A DNA stretch of 33,960 bases from Acidobacteriota bacterium (GTDB lineage Bacteria > Acidobacteriota > UBA6911 > JACOSC01): the NCBI GenBank assembly GCA_016179055.1, contig JACOSC010000103.1, forward strand, positions 1 to 33,960, given 5' to 3'. Below are positions 25,552 through 33,851 of the stretch, piece by piece. The position numbers and the translations under genes were made by a program. The notes beneath the pieces were generated by a model. It was given only the letters and a program-made list of their open reading frames with translations, had not been told where the DNA came from and did no database searches. Every line of letters starts with the position of its first letter. The first letter of the stretch is position 1.

Positions 25552-25755
25552 CATGGTGGCGCCGGCATCCCTGCCGGCGAGTTCCGTCGCGGACTGCACC
25601 CACCCGTGCCGGCGAGACGCCGTCGCTCCTAGGCACGTCATTGCTGGTTTCATACGTCAGCGCAACAGTGCCGGTTGCGGTAGCGACAGAGTGTGTCTTA
25701 CCCAGGCTTACTCACCTCGGCCACCCGCCCGCTACCGCAGACGGTTCTGTTTGTT
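25552..25755. repeat. Intergenic inverted repeats (GCCGGC and GCGGTAGCG types)
   Basis: GCCGGCATCCCTGCCGGC lies near 25560, and a second GTGCCGGCGAGACGCC follows. TGCGGTAGCG (25676-25685) and CGCTACCGCA (25730-25739) are perfect 10-bp arms around a 44-nt centre containing CTTACCCAG. The last resembles 448-529 in sequence and spacing. It lies between convergent msrB and the TonB receptor gene. Confidence 0.6.
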
Positions 25756-25763
25756 ATTCTTCC

Positions 25764-28700
25764 TCAGAAATTGAGTTTCACCGCGACTTGAAACTGCCGC
25801 GGGGCGAACGCCGATGTGAAGCCGAGCGGGTCGGTGGCCGAAACTTTCTTGCTGCCTTGCGCGCGAAAATCTGAGAGCGGTGTCACTCCGACGAAGGGAT
25901 TAATCCCCGAAAAATTGGGATGGTTAAAGAGATTAAAAGCCTCGACGATCAACTCCAGGTTGTTGCTTTCCTTCCCCGGCAGTCCGATCCGTTTGGCCAC
26001 ACGCACATCCATGCTGATAAAGTCCGGTCCGACGCCCGTATTCCTTCCAGCAAAGATCGGCTTGCCACTTGAAGTTAGAACGGGGCGCCCGTCGCGCGTG
26101 AGCGCAATCGGCCGATCGACATTGAAATTTAAGTCGCCATTGAGATCGTCGCCGAAGAGCAAGTTAAAGGGATGGCCGGCGCCGATCGTCAGAATTGGTG
26201 CAACAACGATATTCGTCAAAAAGCGCGCATAAAGCGGCTGGTCGACGCCTCCCTTAAAAGGCGAGTCCAGGACGCCGCTCAGCACAAACCGTTGGCGCTG
26301 ATCAAATGAAGAGAGGGAGCGCTCGTTGCGTAGGTCCAACTGATTATTGGGCTGCAAGTCACTGATGAAGTCCGAAGTATCGTCGATCGCTTTCGACCAG
26401 GAATAGGAGGCAAGGAATTGGAAATGGCGGCTGAACCGTTTGTTCACGCCGACCGCTAATCCATGATATATCGAACTGCCGGAGGTCTCGGCGTAATTGA
26501 GCTGCGCAATACTACGATCAATCAGAGTCTGTTGCGGTACGACGCCGAAGAGCAAATCAAAAAATGGGGGTGAATCGCCGAGGCGAGGGTCCTTTAATCT
26601 GAGATTGGCATTGCGACTCCGCAGTTGCTTGACGCCGCGATTAAGCATATAGTTGGCCGTTACACTGAAGTCCTTGACGACCTCTCGTTCGATGCCGAAA
26701 CTAACTTGATGGCTATAAGGGTTAACGATGTTCGGCGGCACCGTAAAAATGGCCGGCGGCGTAGACCCTGGCCGTAAGCCGAATTGCTCCAAATCGGCGG
26801 GAGTAAGCGTTCTTCTAAACAAGAGATTATTGTCTCGCATGAGACTAAAAATTCTTGCCGACACGCCGGGCAATTCAATTACGCCGGGGATCCGTCGCAG
26901 CGGGGCCACCAATTGGACAATTTGTGTCCCATCCAGCACTCGTCCAACGAAGGATATGGCTTGGAAAAGCGGCGCATAATAGATGCCATAGCCGCCCCGC
27001 ACAATAGTCTTTCCATTGTTGAACGGATCCCATGAAAATCCAACGCGCGGACCGAAATTGTTCTTATCCCGGTTAATGCCATTCGGCAGGAACCGTCCCG
27101 GCGTCTTATCCTGCAACTCGACATCGTAGCGCAACCCCAAATTCAAGAAGAGACCTGGTCGGACTTTAATGCCATCTTGAATATAGAAGGCCAACTGCTG
27201 AGTCGAAAGGGTGACCACCGGATTGCCAAACCCTTGCTGATAAAAAGCCGGCATGTTGTAATTGAGCGACTGCAAAGTCGTAAAAGTGGAGGTTCTGACC
27301 GCAGCCACTAAATCCTGGCGACCCAACCGAGTGAGGGCGCGCTCCACTTCGCCAAAAGGTCTGACCAAATTGGCGACCGTGCTGCCTTCTAAGGTCGTTG
27401 CCCCCGGGACCGCCGAGGTCCAGGGCACTGCGATCCCGGTAAAGGCGAAACGTCCGCCAAAGAACACGCGGGTATCCGTGTCAAAAGTCAAATGGCTAAT
27501 GTCGAGTCCGGCTTTGAAATCATGCCGTCCGCGCGTAAAAGAGAAATTGTCGGCCCACTGATAACGACGCTCGCGCCGCTCGGAAGGAATAAAAAAATCG
27601 CGGCCGATAAACGCTACCCCAAATATGTCCATGGCGGGGCCGTAGGGGTCCGTCGGAACGGAATTGAAATACCGATCGGCGTACTGGAAACGGAATTCGT
27701 TTATGTTTTTCGGATTGAATATGTGGATATTGGAAACCACCGCGGCATGGTCCTGAATTTTCAAATTGCTGCCGCGCGAAGGGGCGCGTAGGCCGCCAAA
27801 ATTCAGGCCTTGATTATCGGAGTTGGTAAAGTTGTAGCGGAAAAAGAAGCTGTCCTTGTCCCCCATTTTGTGATCGATTCGTAAGGAGGCATTGTTGGAA
27901 ATACCGAGGAAGGGAATGGCGGTGTTAGGAATTTCGAGGCCCAGTTGTCGGCTGAAAGTGAAAGGATATCGGGCGCGGGTAATGGTCAAAAGATTTCTCA
28001 TCTGCGCGCCGGTCGCTCTTTCTGTGGGGCGGTCCGAACCCTCCAATACACTAATAATCTGAAGCTGGGACGGAGAAGGCTGCAGCATGCGATCGCTTAA
28101 CCCAATACTGACAATCCGAGATTCGTGCTGGGTAAGGGCTTCATAGTTGACAAAAAAGAACGTCTTGTCCTTCCGCAACGGGCCGCCAAAGGTAAAGCCG
28201 GGTTGCAGGCGCGTGAACGGCTGTTTAGTTCCGACCAGTGTGCCCTGCGCGTCTCTGGAAAACGAAAAATATTCGCGGGCCTGAATTTTCTTATTTCGCA
28301 AAAAAGCGAAAAGATTTCCATGATATTCATTAGTTCCGGACTTGCTGACAATATTAATGAGTCCGCCCGAGGCCTTACCGAACTCGGCGGTAAAATTGCT
28401 CCGGTTAACTTGGAACTCTTGGACTGCTTCCTGGCTTAAAGTCGAGCGTACGGTGCCGACGGCGTAATCGTTATTGTCGGCCCCATCCACGCTCACATTA
28501 TTGGACCGGCCGGATTGGCCGCCCACCGACACCCCTGAGGTGGGCGTCTGCGCCAATGAAAAGGTGATCAGCGCATTGGAATCCGTGACACCGGGAGTGA
28601 GAAACGCATAGTCCAAGTAGTTTCTGCCATTAATGGGAAGGTTTTGGATGCGACGTTCGTCGATTACGTCGGCCTGTTGCGTTTTTTCAATTTCGATCAG

Positions 28701-29084
28701 TGGGGCGGCTCCGGTGACCGACACTTCCGTGGCCAGCTCGCCGATGGTGAGCTTGATATTAATCACCGACGTCTGGCCGACGGTTAGTTCGATGCCCCTC
28801 AAGATCTTTGCGGAAAAGCCCGGCATTTCGGCCTTGACTTCATAGGAGCCGGGAGGGAGAAATGCGGCTCGATACTCGCCGCGTTCATCGGTGATGAGCG
28901 ATCGCGCAACCGATGTGGAAACTTGCGTAACGGTGACGGTCGCCCCCGGTAGAACCGCTTCGCTTTGATCCGCGACCTTACCTTTCAACTCGGCTGAAGA
29001 ACTGCCGGCTTGAGGATAGACCGTGTGAGACGTCAAGAAAGCAGCCATTAATAAGAATAGAACCCTGATAAAATGCCTATGCAT
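25764..29084 (-). CDS. TonB-dependent receptor, Oar-like, with carboxypeptidase-regulatory-like domain
   Basis: The protein is 1106 aa from the ATG at 29084, with AAGGAGG 9 bp before it. The frame extends to 29366 but without a signal peptide. The signal peptide is residues ~1-24 (RVLFLLMAAFLTSHTVYPQA). The Ig-like regulatory domain is at ~28-115: LKGKVADQSEAVLPGATVTV, DERGEYRAAFLPPGSYEV. The plug follows, with LPINGRNYLDYAFLTPGV, SVDGADNNDY and GGLINIVSKSGTNEYHG. The rest is a large barrel rich in aromatic strand motifs, with the FQVAVKLNF end strand. Such receptors import large or scarce substrates (polysaccharides, siderophores, others) with TonB energy. Oar-type members are greatly expanded in Acidobacteriota. 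No TonB or SusD partner is adjacent, so the substrate is unknown. Confidence 0.92.
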   Translation of the reverse strand: MHRHFIRVLFLLMAAFLTSHTVYPQAGSSSAELKGKVADQSEAVLPGATVTVTQVSTSVARSLITDERGEYRAAFLPPGSYEVKAEMPGFSAKILRGIELTVGQTSVINIKLTIGELATEVSVTGAAPLIEIEKTQQADVIDERRIQNLPINGRNYLDYAFLTPGVTDSNALITFSLAQTPTSGVSVGGQSGRSNNVSVDGADNNDYAVGTVRSTLSQEAVQEFQVNRSNFTAEFGKASGGLINIVSKSGTNEYHGNLFAFLRNKKIQAREYFSFSRDAQGTLVGTKQPFTRLQPGFTFGGPLRKDKTFFFVNYEALTQHESRIVSIGLSDRMLQPSPSQLQIISVLEGSDRPTERATGAQMRNLLTITRARYPFTFSRQLGLEIPNTAIPFLGISNNASLRIDHKMGDKDSFFFRYNFTNSDNQGLNFGGLRAPSRGSNLKIQDHAAVVSNIHIFNPKNINEFRFQYADRYFNSVPTDPYGPAMDIFGVAFIGRDFFIPSERRERRYQWADNFSFTRGRHDFKAGLDISHLTFDTDTRVFFGGRFAFTGIAVPWTSAVPGATTLEGSTVANLVRPFGEVERALTRLGRQDLVAAVRTSTFTTLQSLNYNMPAFYQQGFGNPVVTLSTQQLAFYIQDGIKVRPGLFLNLGLRYDVELQDKTPGRFLPNGINRDKNNFGPRVGFSWDPFNNGKTIVRGGYGIYYAPLFQAISFVGRVLDGTQIVQLVAPLRRIPGVIELPGVSARIFSLMRDNNLLFRRTLTPADLEQFGLRPGSTPPAIFTVPPNIVNPYSHQVSFGIEREVVKDFSVTANYMLNRGVKQLRSRNANLRLKDPRLGDSPPFFDLLFGVVPQQTLIDRSIAQLNYAETSGSSIYHGLAVGVNKRFSRHFQFLASYSWSKAIDDTSDFISDLQPNNQLDLRNERSLSSFDQRQRFVLSGVLDSPFKGGVDQPLYARFLTNIVVAPILTIGAGHPFNLLFGDDLNGDLNFNVDRPIALTRDGRPVLTSSGKPIFAGRNTGVGPDFISMDVRVAKRIGLPGKESNNLELIVEAFNLFNHPNFSGINPFVGVTPLSDFRAQGSKKVSATDPLGFTSAFAPRQFQVAVKLNF

Positions 29085-29515
29085 ACCCCTACCCCTCCTT
29101 GAATTCAGATCATCAGCCACTCTTGTGGCCGTGACAATTATGTATATGGGTTGGTCTGAAAATCGCAGTTGCCTGTATACGGCCATAAGCCCTCGTCCAG
29201 ATCGTATAGGTTTGAGCGATTCCCAGTATTCCCGCGCCTTGGATTCACAAGGTCTCATGACTACGAACCCGAGCGCGTTTGTGTAAGAGTGTTTTAAACC
29301 AGTTGGCTCCCAGGAACTTAGACAAACTATCTGCTTTGAGTGAGGGACGTATTCCACCGGTTCCATCCGGTGGAATGCGCCCCACGTTATTAGTCATCAG
29401 CCACGTGCGTCCGTGATGACGTTGCATTTTTAACGGCGGTAGCCTAGGCTAGCTCGTTGTCCGCGCAGCGCCATAACCGACTTCTGTCGATTGCTCTTTG
29501 AAGATCAGCGATAAC
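29085..29515 (-). other. Intergenic region upstream of the TonB receptor
   Basis: No gene was recognised. The right part (from 29236) is the beginning of the tandemly duplicated unit and resembles 30671-30950. It includes TCCACCGGTTCCATCCGGTGGA, an imperfect inverted repeat (CCACCGG/CCGGTGG) near 29352-29371, also present in degenerate form at 30790-30815. Confidence 0.5.
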
Positions 29516-29968
29516 CTATGGGCCTACGGTCGTGAGATTTCCGCAGGAACTTCCGCCGCCAAAACAATCGTTATCGATGGCTCTGGCCGAGTAGTTGCCG
29601 GCCGGCAAAGGCGTAGTATCACTGCAAGCCACCGCCGCATCGTCGCCGGCGGGAACTAAGGCCTGGAACTGATTTAACACGGGGCCCACGCAACTATGTC
29701 CGGCATGGGAGACGCCTGAGAAGTTACAATCGGCTTCTTGCGGGACGATGCCAACTCCGGCACAAACGATCATTCCGAGCGCGGCGCGGTCCCATACCGT
29801 TACACCATCTTCACCGGCGGGAACCACGGAAGCGCGACAGGCGCCGGCACTACTGCCATCCGTGCAGAAAAAAACTTCGCCGGAATACTGCGCCATGGCC
29901 ATCTCCGAAGAAACGCCCAATACGAGAACAAAAGCAACTGCCATGCTGAGGAACGTTAATCTTTGCAT
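29516..29968 (-). CDS. Small Cys-containing secreted protein, copy A
   Basis: The protein is 150 aa, with no family recognised. The signal peptide is ~1-26 (LTFLSMAVAFVLVLGVSSEMAMA, cut before QYSGE). The mature part has eight Cys, in VFFCTDG, GACRAS, MIVCAG, ADCNF, HSCVG, VACSD, NDCFG and SSCGN, suggesting disulfides outside the cytoplasm. AAAGGAG sits 11 bp before the ATG, with TATAAT at 30032-30037 on the minus strand. It is paralogous to 30951-31406. The first ~75 and last ~40 residues are nearly identical, while the middle (~80-110) has diverged. No enzyme motif is visible, so a structural or surface role is possible. Confidence 0.75.
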   Translation of the reverse strand: MQRLTFLSMAVAFVLVLGVSSEMAMAQYSGEVFFCTDGSSAGACRASVVPAGEDGVTVWDRAALGMIVCAGVGIVPQEADCNFSGVSHAGHSCVGPVLNQFQALVPAGDDAAVACSDTTPLPAGNYSARAIDNDCFGGGSSCGNLTTVGP

Positions 29969-30031
29969 ACTTCAATTTCTCCTTTCAAATTTTCACACCA
30001 ATTGGGATCCCCAATCTTATCCTAGAACCTG

Positions 30032-30037
30032 ATTATA
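30032..30037 (-). promoter_or_regulatory. Possible -10 box for secreted protein copy A
   Basis: TATAAT in TTCTATAATCAGG on the minus strand, 64 bp before the ATG, followed by the imperfect palindrome ATTGGGGATCCCAAT (30001-30016). Both are kept in unit B (31470-31475). There is no clear -35; a run of six G lies upstream. Confidence 0.45.
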
Positions 30038-30209
30038 GAATTAGATTGTAGTACCCCCCTGTAACTTGCCAGCATACACTACCACAAGTACCCGTATTAT
30101 TCAAATCAAATCCATTTTTTCGGAGGAGCGGCGCCTGGTCGCCTTGGTCTTAGCGGTGACGAGGTGAGTAGGCACCAAAGAGACACAGAGGCCACCGAGA
30201 AGCCAAGCT

Positions 30210-30365
30210 ATGGATTTGAACAAGATCACAGAACAAATTAGCGGAGCCGCCATCGAGGCGCATCGGGCGCTAGGGCCAGGTCTGCTGGAATCGAAGTATG
30301 AAGAGAGCCTCGACCTAAGGACGGTATCCGTAGAAAGATTGGATGACGGCCGCATCCCTCAGTGA
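30210..30365 (+). pseudogene. GxxExxY-family gene remnant, copy A
   Basis: ATG at 30210 opens [20 protein letters not shown], then [14 protein letters not shown]. This is the N-terminal third of GxxExxY proteins (small, usually ~125 aa), with the signature G-L-L-E-S-x-Y present. After ESL the frame leaves the family and stops at TGA 30363-30365, so the core is deleted. It is flanked by CAAAGAGACACAGAGGCCAC (30177-30196) and the inverted CTGTGTCTCTGTGGTG (30368-30383). Confidence 0.75.
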
Positions 30366-30484
30366 ACTCTGTGTCTCTGTGGTGAGAAGGGAGAGGCCAT
30401 GTTGGAGGAGTTTCCAAACCGTCAAACGCCCACATGAATAAAGGAAAGTAGCGGGCCATTTCCATGCAAGGTTGCCGCGTCTCT

Positions 30485-30670
30485 TTAGAGCCAGGGCTCG
30501 TTCGCCCCGAAGAAATCCTTGAACAGGACTCGCAAGCTCGAGAGAAGCTGCGGCGCATCGTTCTCCTGTGCGGCCACCAGGCTTAAGTTCCGGTTTAAGC
30601 GCCGATGGCGATCTTGGCTTACCAAGCCCGCGAAATGCCGCTCTAAGAAAAGCGAGGCCAGAGCTCCCGC
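30485..30670 (-). pseudogene. 3' fragment of the multi-spanning membrane-protein gene
   Basis: It is in frame with, and close to, the last ~62 codons of the gene at 31921-33714, including the stop (TTA at 30485-30487) and the VLFKDFF, LNRNLSLVAAQEND and LFLERHFAGLV segments. It has no start or upstream part. It breaks exactly at the unit junction (30670), so it is a by-product of the tandem duplication. Confidence 0.8.
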
Positions 30671-30950
30671 GCCTTAGATTCACCAGGCCGCATGTCTACA
30701 GGCACACGCCCCTGTGAGTGTTGTGTTTTTAATCGGATGCCCCCTCCAGGAATTGCGGCAAGATCTCTTCTTCAAGTGTGGGACACTTCCACCGGTTCCA
30801 GCCGTTGGAATGTGTCCTACGTTATTAGTCAGCCGCTACGCGTATCCGTGAAGACATGGAATTTATCAACAGTGGCGAGCCAACGCTGGCTCGTTGCCTG
30901 CGTTGCGCTATGGCCGACTTCTTTGATTTCTCTGCGACGATTATCGAGTA

Positions 30951-31406
30951 CTATGGGTCTACGGTCGTGAGATTTCCGCAGGAACTCCCGCCACCAAAGC
31001 AATCGTTATCGGTGGCTCTGGCCGAGTGTCTACCGGCCGGCAAAGATGTAGTATCGCTGCAAGCCACCGCCGCATCGTCGCTGGCGGTAACTACTACCGG
31101 GAGCTGATCGAACGCGGGACCCTTGCCGCAAATATAAAAGCGCCAGAACGAGACTGAGAAGTTACAATCTGACTCTTGCGGGACGATGCCAAAGCCGGCA
31201 CAGACGATCATTCCGAGCGCGGCGCGGTCCCATACCGTTACACCATCTTCACCTGCGTGAACTTCAGAAGCGCGGCAGGCGGCGGCACTACTGCCATCTG
31301 TGCAGAAAAACACTTCGCCGGAATACTGCGCCATGGCCATCTCCGAAGAAATGCCCAATACGAGAACAAATGCAACTGACATGCTGAGAAACGCTGATCT
31401 TTGCAT
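30951..31406 (-). CDS. Small Cys-containing secreted protein, copy B
   Basis: The protein is 151 aa and paralogous to 29516-29968. It has the same signal peptide (FLSMSVAFVLVLGISSEMAMA) and QYSGEVFFCTDGSS start, GEDGVTVWDRAALGMIVCAG, and the NDCFGGGSSCGNLTTV end. In the middle SVSFWRFYICGKGPAFDQLP replaces the copy A segment while keeping one Cys. The mature Cys count and order are the same, which argues that both copies are functional and under constraint. TATAAT is at 31470-31475 on the minus strand and AAAGGAG lies before the ATG. Function is unknown. Confidence 0.75.
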   Translation of the reverse strand: MQRSAFLSMSVAFVLVLGISSEMAMAQYSGEVFFCTDGSSAAACRASEVHAGEDGVTVWDRAALGMIVCAGFGIVPQESDCNFSVSFWRFYICGKGPAFDQLPVVVTASDDAAVACSDTTSLPAGRHSARATDNDCFGGGSSCGNLTTVDP

Positions 31407-31646
31407 ACTTCAATTCCTCCTTTCAAATTTTCACACCAATTGGGATCCCCAATCTTATCCTAGAACCTGATTATAGAATTAGATTGTAGTACCCCCCTGT
31501 AACTTGCCGGCATACACAACCACAAGTATCCGTATTATTCAAACCAAATTCAATTGTTGGAGGAGCGGCGCCTGGTCGCCCTGCTCTTAGCGGTGACGAC
31601 GTGAGTAGGCACCACAGAGACACAGAGGCCACCGAGAAGCCAAGCT

Positions 31647-31754
31647 ATGGATTTGAACAAGATCACAGAACAAATTAGCGGAGCCGCCATCGAGGCGCAT
31701 CGGGCGCTGGGGCCGGGTCTGCGGGAATCGACGTATGAAGCGTGCCCCGGCTGA
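31647..31754 (+). pseudogene. GxxExxY-family gene remnant, copy B
   Basis: It has the same start as copy A and then [15 protein letters not shown] and TGA at 31752-31754, 35 residues in all. The family Leu before E-S is changed to Arg and the body is missing. It is flanked by CACAGAGACACAGAGGCC (31613-31630) and the degenerate inverted CAGTGCCTCTGTGGTG (31806-31821). Confidence 0.7.
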
Positions 31755-31920
31755 AGGACGGTATCCGTAGAAAGATTGTATGAACGCCGTATCCCTCAGT
31801 GAACTCAGTGCCTCTGTGGTGAGAAGGGAGAGGCCATGCTGGAGGCGTTTACTAACAGTCAAACGCCTGTATGAATAAAGGAAAGTAGCGGGCCATTTCC
31901 ATGCAAGGTTGCCGCGGCTT

Positions 31921-33714
31921 TTAGAGCGAGAGGTCGTTCTCCCCGAAGAAATCCTTGAACAGGACTCGCAAGCCCGAGAGAACCTGCGACGCATCGTTCT
32001 CCTGTGCGGCCACCAGGCTTAAGTTCCGGTTTAGGCGCCGATGGCGATCTCCGCTTACCAAGCCTGCGAAATGCCGCTCCAAGAAAAGCGATGCCAGAGT
32101 TCCCGCATATTTGGAAAGACGGCGAGCCTCCCGCGCCGCTAAAGGATCATACGGCTCCAAAGCTCGCGCATAAATAAGCAGGTGTACCTGTATAGCGGTA
32201 AACTGCCGGCTCTGCCACTGCAACTGCTTCTCATACGTCGGCGAAATGTAGGGCTGCGCCATGTTCCGAACTGTGCGATTCTCCAACTCGCGACAGGCGA
32301 CGGCGATGCGGCGAAGTGCTTCGAGTTTGTCCGTCGCGATGTACGGTGAGCTCTGCAACTGGAAAATGACATAATCTCCGACTACCGCCAGCACCTCAAG
32401 GCGCCCAGCGGATTCCCAATGAACGATGGCCTCCGAATGGCGCCTAATATGTAGCACGTAAATCTTCTTGTACGCCTCTACTTCACTCCCGACGTCCCGC
32501 GGGCTTCGCCGCCCGTCCATTGCTATTTGGGTTGGCTTCACCTCGAGCCATTGCCCGTCCTCCATAGTGATCGGGACATAGGCGGCCACGGCATTTCCCA
32601 TCGGGGGCGATTGGAAGAGAATCAAGCGATGGGTCAGTTGCTGCGCGGACAGTTCGTGGGCTATGGCCTTGGCCGTGGACCAATCAATATGACGATCCCC
32701 GCGATAAAGGCCCGTCATCCAGGCGGCCTCCGCGATAAGATTGGACGGTGTCAGCGGAAACGTATAAAAGACGACCAGCAGAACGACGGTCAGCTTCTGC
32801 CCGAGCTTGGCCGGCAATCGCTGACCAAGCCATTCCAAAAAGAGCGCGCCCAAGAAAACCTGAGCGAGCGGTGATTGCAAAAGAAACCGGCTAGGGAGAG
32901 TGACGAGCCAAGGAACTGCGGCCCCCAAAAATGAAAGCTCAAACACCCTCTTGCGCCAATCACGGAGCGCCAGCATTAGGCCGGGGATCGCCGGCAGGAC
33001 CAGTAGCGGATCCCACAGCCAAGCGGCATCCGTTGCCGCGCCCACAAACCACGAACGGTAACGCCAGAGATGAATCATATGGGGCAGGCAAAGCAGCACG
33101 GTTCCCGCGCCCACGCCTATACCCTCTCGATAACGTCGGGTCATCAGCACAGCCAGGCCGATAGCTATAGGAACGGTAACATAACCGGCCACGTGTGCAT
33201 GGATGGCCAGGGCCGCCAAGATCGTAGCCGGTAAGAGCTTTCTCTGCAGAAAGCGATCAATCATCCACGGGATGAAAACGAAACACCATCCGGACGGTAT
33301 ACCGATCGCGAAACTCCATGAGGCGAAATAGGCGCCGGAGAACATGATAAAAGCATGAAGGGCGCTGGATTCATTTTGATAGCGGTTGCCGAGTCGCCAG
33401 ACGGTCCACATGGCCAAGGCATAAAGAGCTATTCCCTGTAGGCTGTTGGCCAAAACATAATCAACTCCGCCGCCGCCCAGCACTTTACCTAACCCCCCAA
33501 TCAGCCCATGAAGGAGCGGTCCCTGCAAGTGCGGGCGGCCGCCGGGTCCGAAGTTTATGTGGTCCCAAAAATAATAACCATGCTCGGCAAATTGCCGGCC
33601 AATCGCGACATGATAACAGGAATCCGCGCAAACGCGATAGTCAAGGATGGACAGGGTCAGCATTACTATGTGAAGTGAAAACAAGATCCAAAATGTTTTT
33701 TTCGCTTTGGACAT
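31921..33714 (-). CDS. Multi-spanning membrane protein, possibly GT-C-type glycosyltransferase
   Basis: The protein is 597 aa. About nine to eleven hydrophobic segments lie within residues ~7-345 (FWILFSLHIVMLTLSIL first). A periplasmic-type loop follows the first, CADSCYHVAIGRQFAEHGYYFWDHINFGPGGRPHLQGPLLHGLIG. The Asp in that loop, near the first helix, followed by a Pro-rich stretch, is the layout of GT-C lipid-linked sugar transferases, but no diagnostic motif settles this. Residues ~350-597 are soluble and mixed alpha/beta (KAIAHELSAQQLTHRLILFQSPP, IYVLHIRRHSE), ending in a helical tail KDFFGENDLSL. The last ~62 codons are copied as a pseudogene at 30485-30670. The ATG at 33714 has no strong ribosome site. 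Confidence 0.65.
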   Translation of the reverse strand: MSKAKKTFWILFSLHIVMLTLSILDYRVCADSCYHVAIGRQFAEHGYYFWDHINFGPGGRPHLQGPLLHGLIGGLGKVLGGGGVDYVLANSLQGIALYALAMWTVWRLGNRYQNESSALHAFIMFSGAYFASWSFAIGIPSGWCFVFIPWMIDRFLQRKLLPATILAALAIHAHVAGYVTVPIAIGLAVLMTRRYREGIGVGAGTVLLCLPHMIHLWRYRSWFVGAATDAAWLWDPLLVLPAIPGLMLALRDWRKRVFELSFLGAAVPWLVTLPSRFLLQSPLAQVFLGALFLEWLGQRLPAKLGQKLTVVLLVVFYTFPLTPSNLIAEAAWMTGLYRGDRHIDWSTAKAIAHELSAQQLTHRLILFQSPPMGNAVAAYVPITMEDGQWLEVKPTQIAMDGRRSPRDVGSEVEAYKKIYVLHIRRHSEAIVHWESAGRLEVLAVVGDYVIFQLQSSPYIATDKLEALRRIAVACRELENRTVRNMAQPYISPTYEKQLQWQSRQFTAIQVHLLIYARALEPYDPLAAREARRLSKYAGTLASLFLERHFAGLVSGDRHRRLNRNLSLVAAQENDASQVLSGLRVLFKDFFGENDLSL

Positions 33715-33851
33715 TGTAAGATTCTACCTTCTTGCCATCGCTATGACCAGTCCACCTTAACACGGAAAGGCCATCTTCCAGGACCCGAGCATCCATATAT
33801 GAACACGATTATGATGATTGTAAGGATCTGCGATTAAATAAGTGTATCAAG
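33715..33851. other. Intergenic stretch, nothing recognised
   Basis: 137 bp of mixed composition between the ISAzo13-like transposase end and the membrane-protein gene. CACTTATTTAATCGCAG on the minus strand directly follows the transposase stop and may be part of the IS end. Confidence 0.4.

Larger units (their letters stand above)
29236..30670. repeat. Tandem duplication, unit A (1435 bp)
   Basis: It is homologous along its length to 30671-32106. Both units begin GCCTT(G/A)GATTCAC and end with CCCGC. In order they carry the small secreted protein gene, its leader, a GxxExxY gene remnant, and the 3' end of the membrane-protein gene. In unit A the last part (30485-30670) is a dead fragment. 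CCCGC occurs at both outer borders and at the unit junction (29231-29235, 30666-30670, 32102-32106), as expected for short-homology recombination. Confidence 0.85.
30671..32106. repeat. Tandem duplication, unit B (1436 bp)
   Basis: It has the same order as unit A. Its right end lies inside the intact membrane-protein gene, which shows that this side is the source of the gene fragment left in unit A. Sequence agreement is high in the leader and signal-peptide parts and lower in 30690-30950. Confidence 0.85.

Noticed and set aside
29085-29366. 94-residue N-terminal extension of the TonB receptor
   Set aside because: The signal peptide and a strong AAGGAGG site place the start at 29084; the extension runs into the duplicated unit.
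30315-30683. 122-aa minus-strand frame in unit A
   Set aside because: It crosses the dead 3' fragment of the membrane-protein gene in another frame. The homologous frame is the fragment at 30485-30670.
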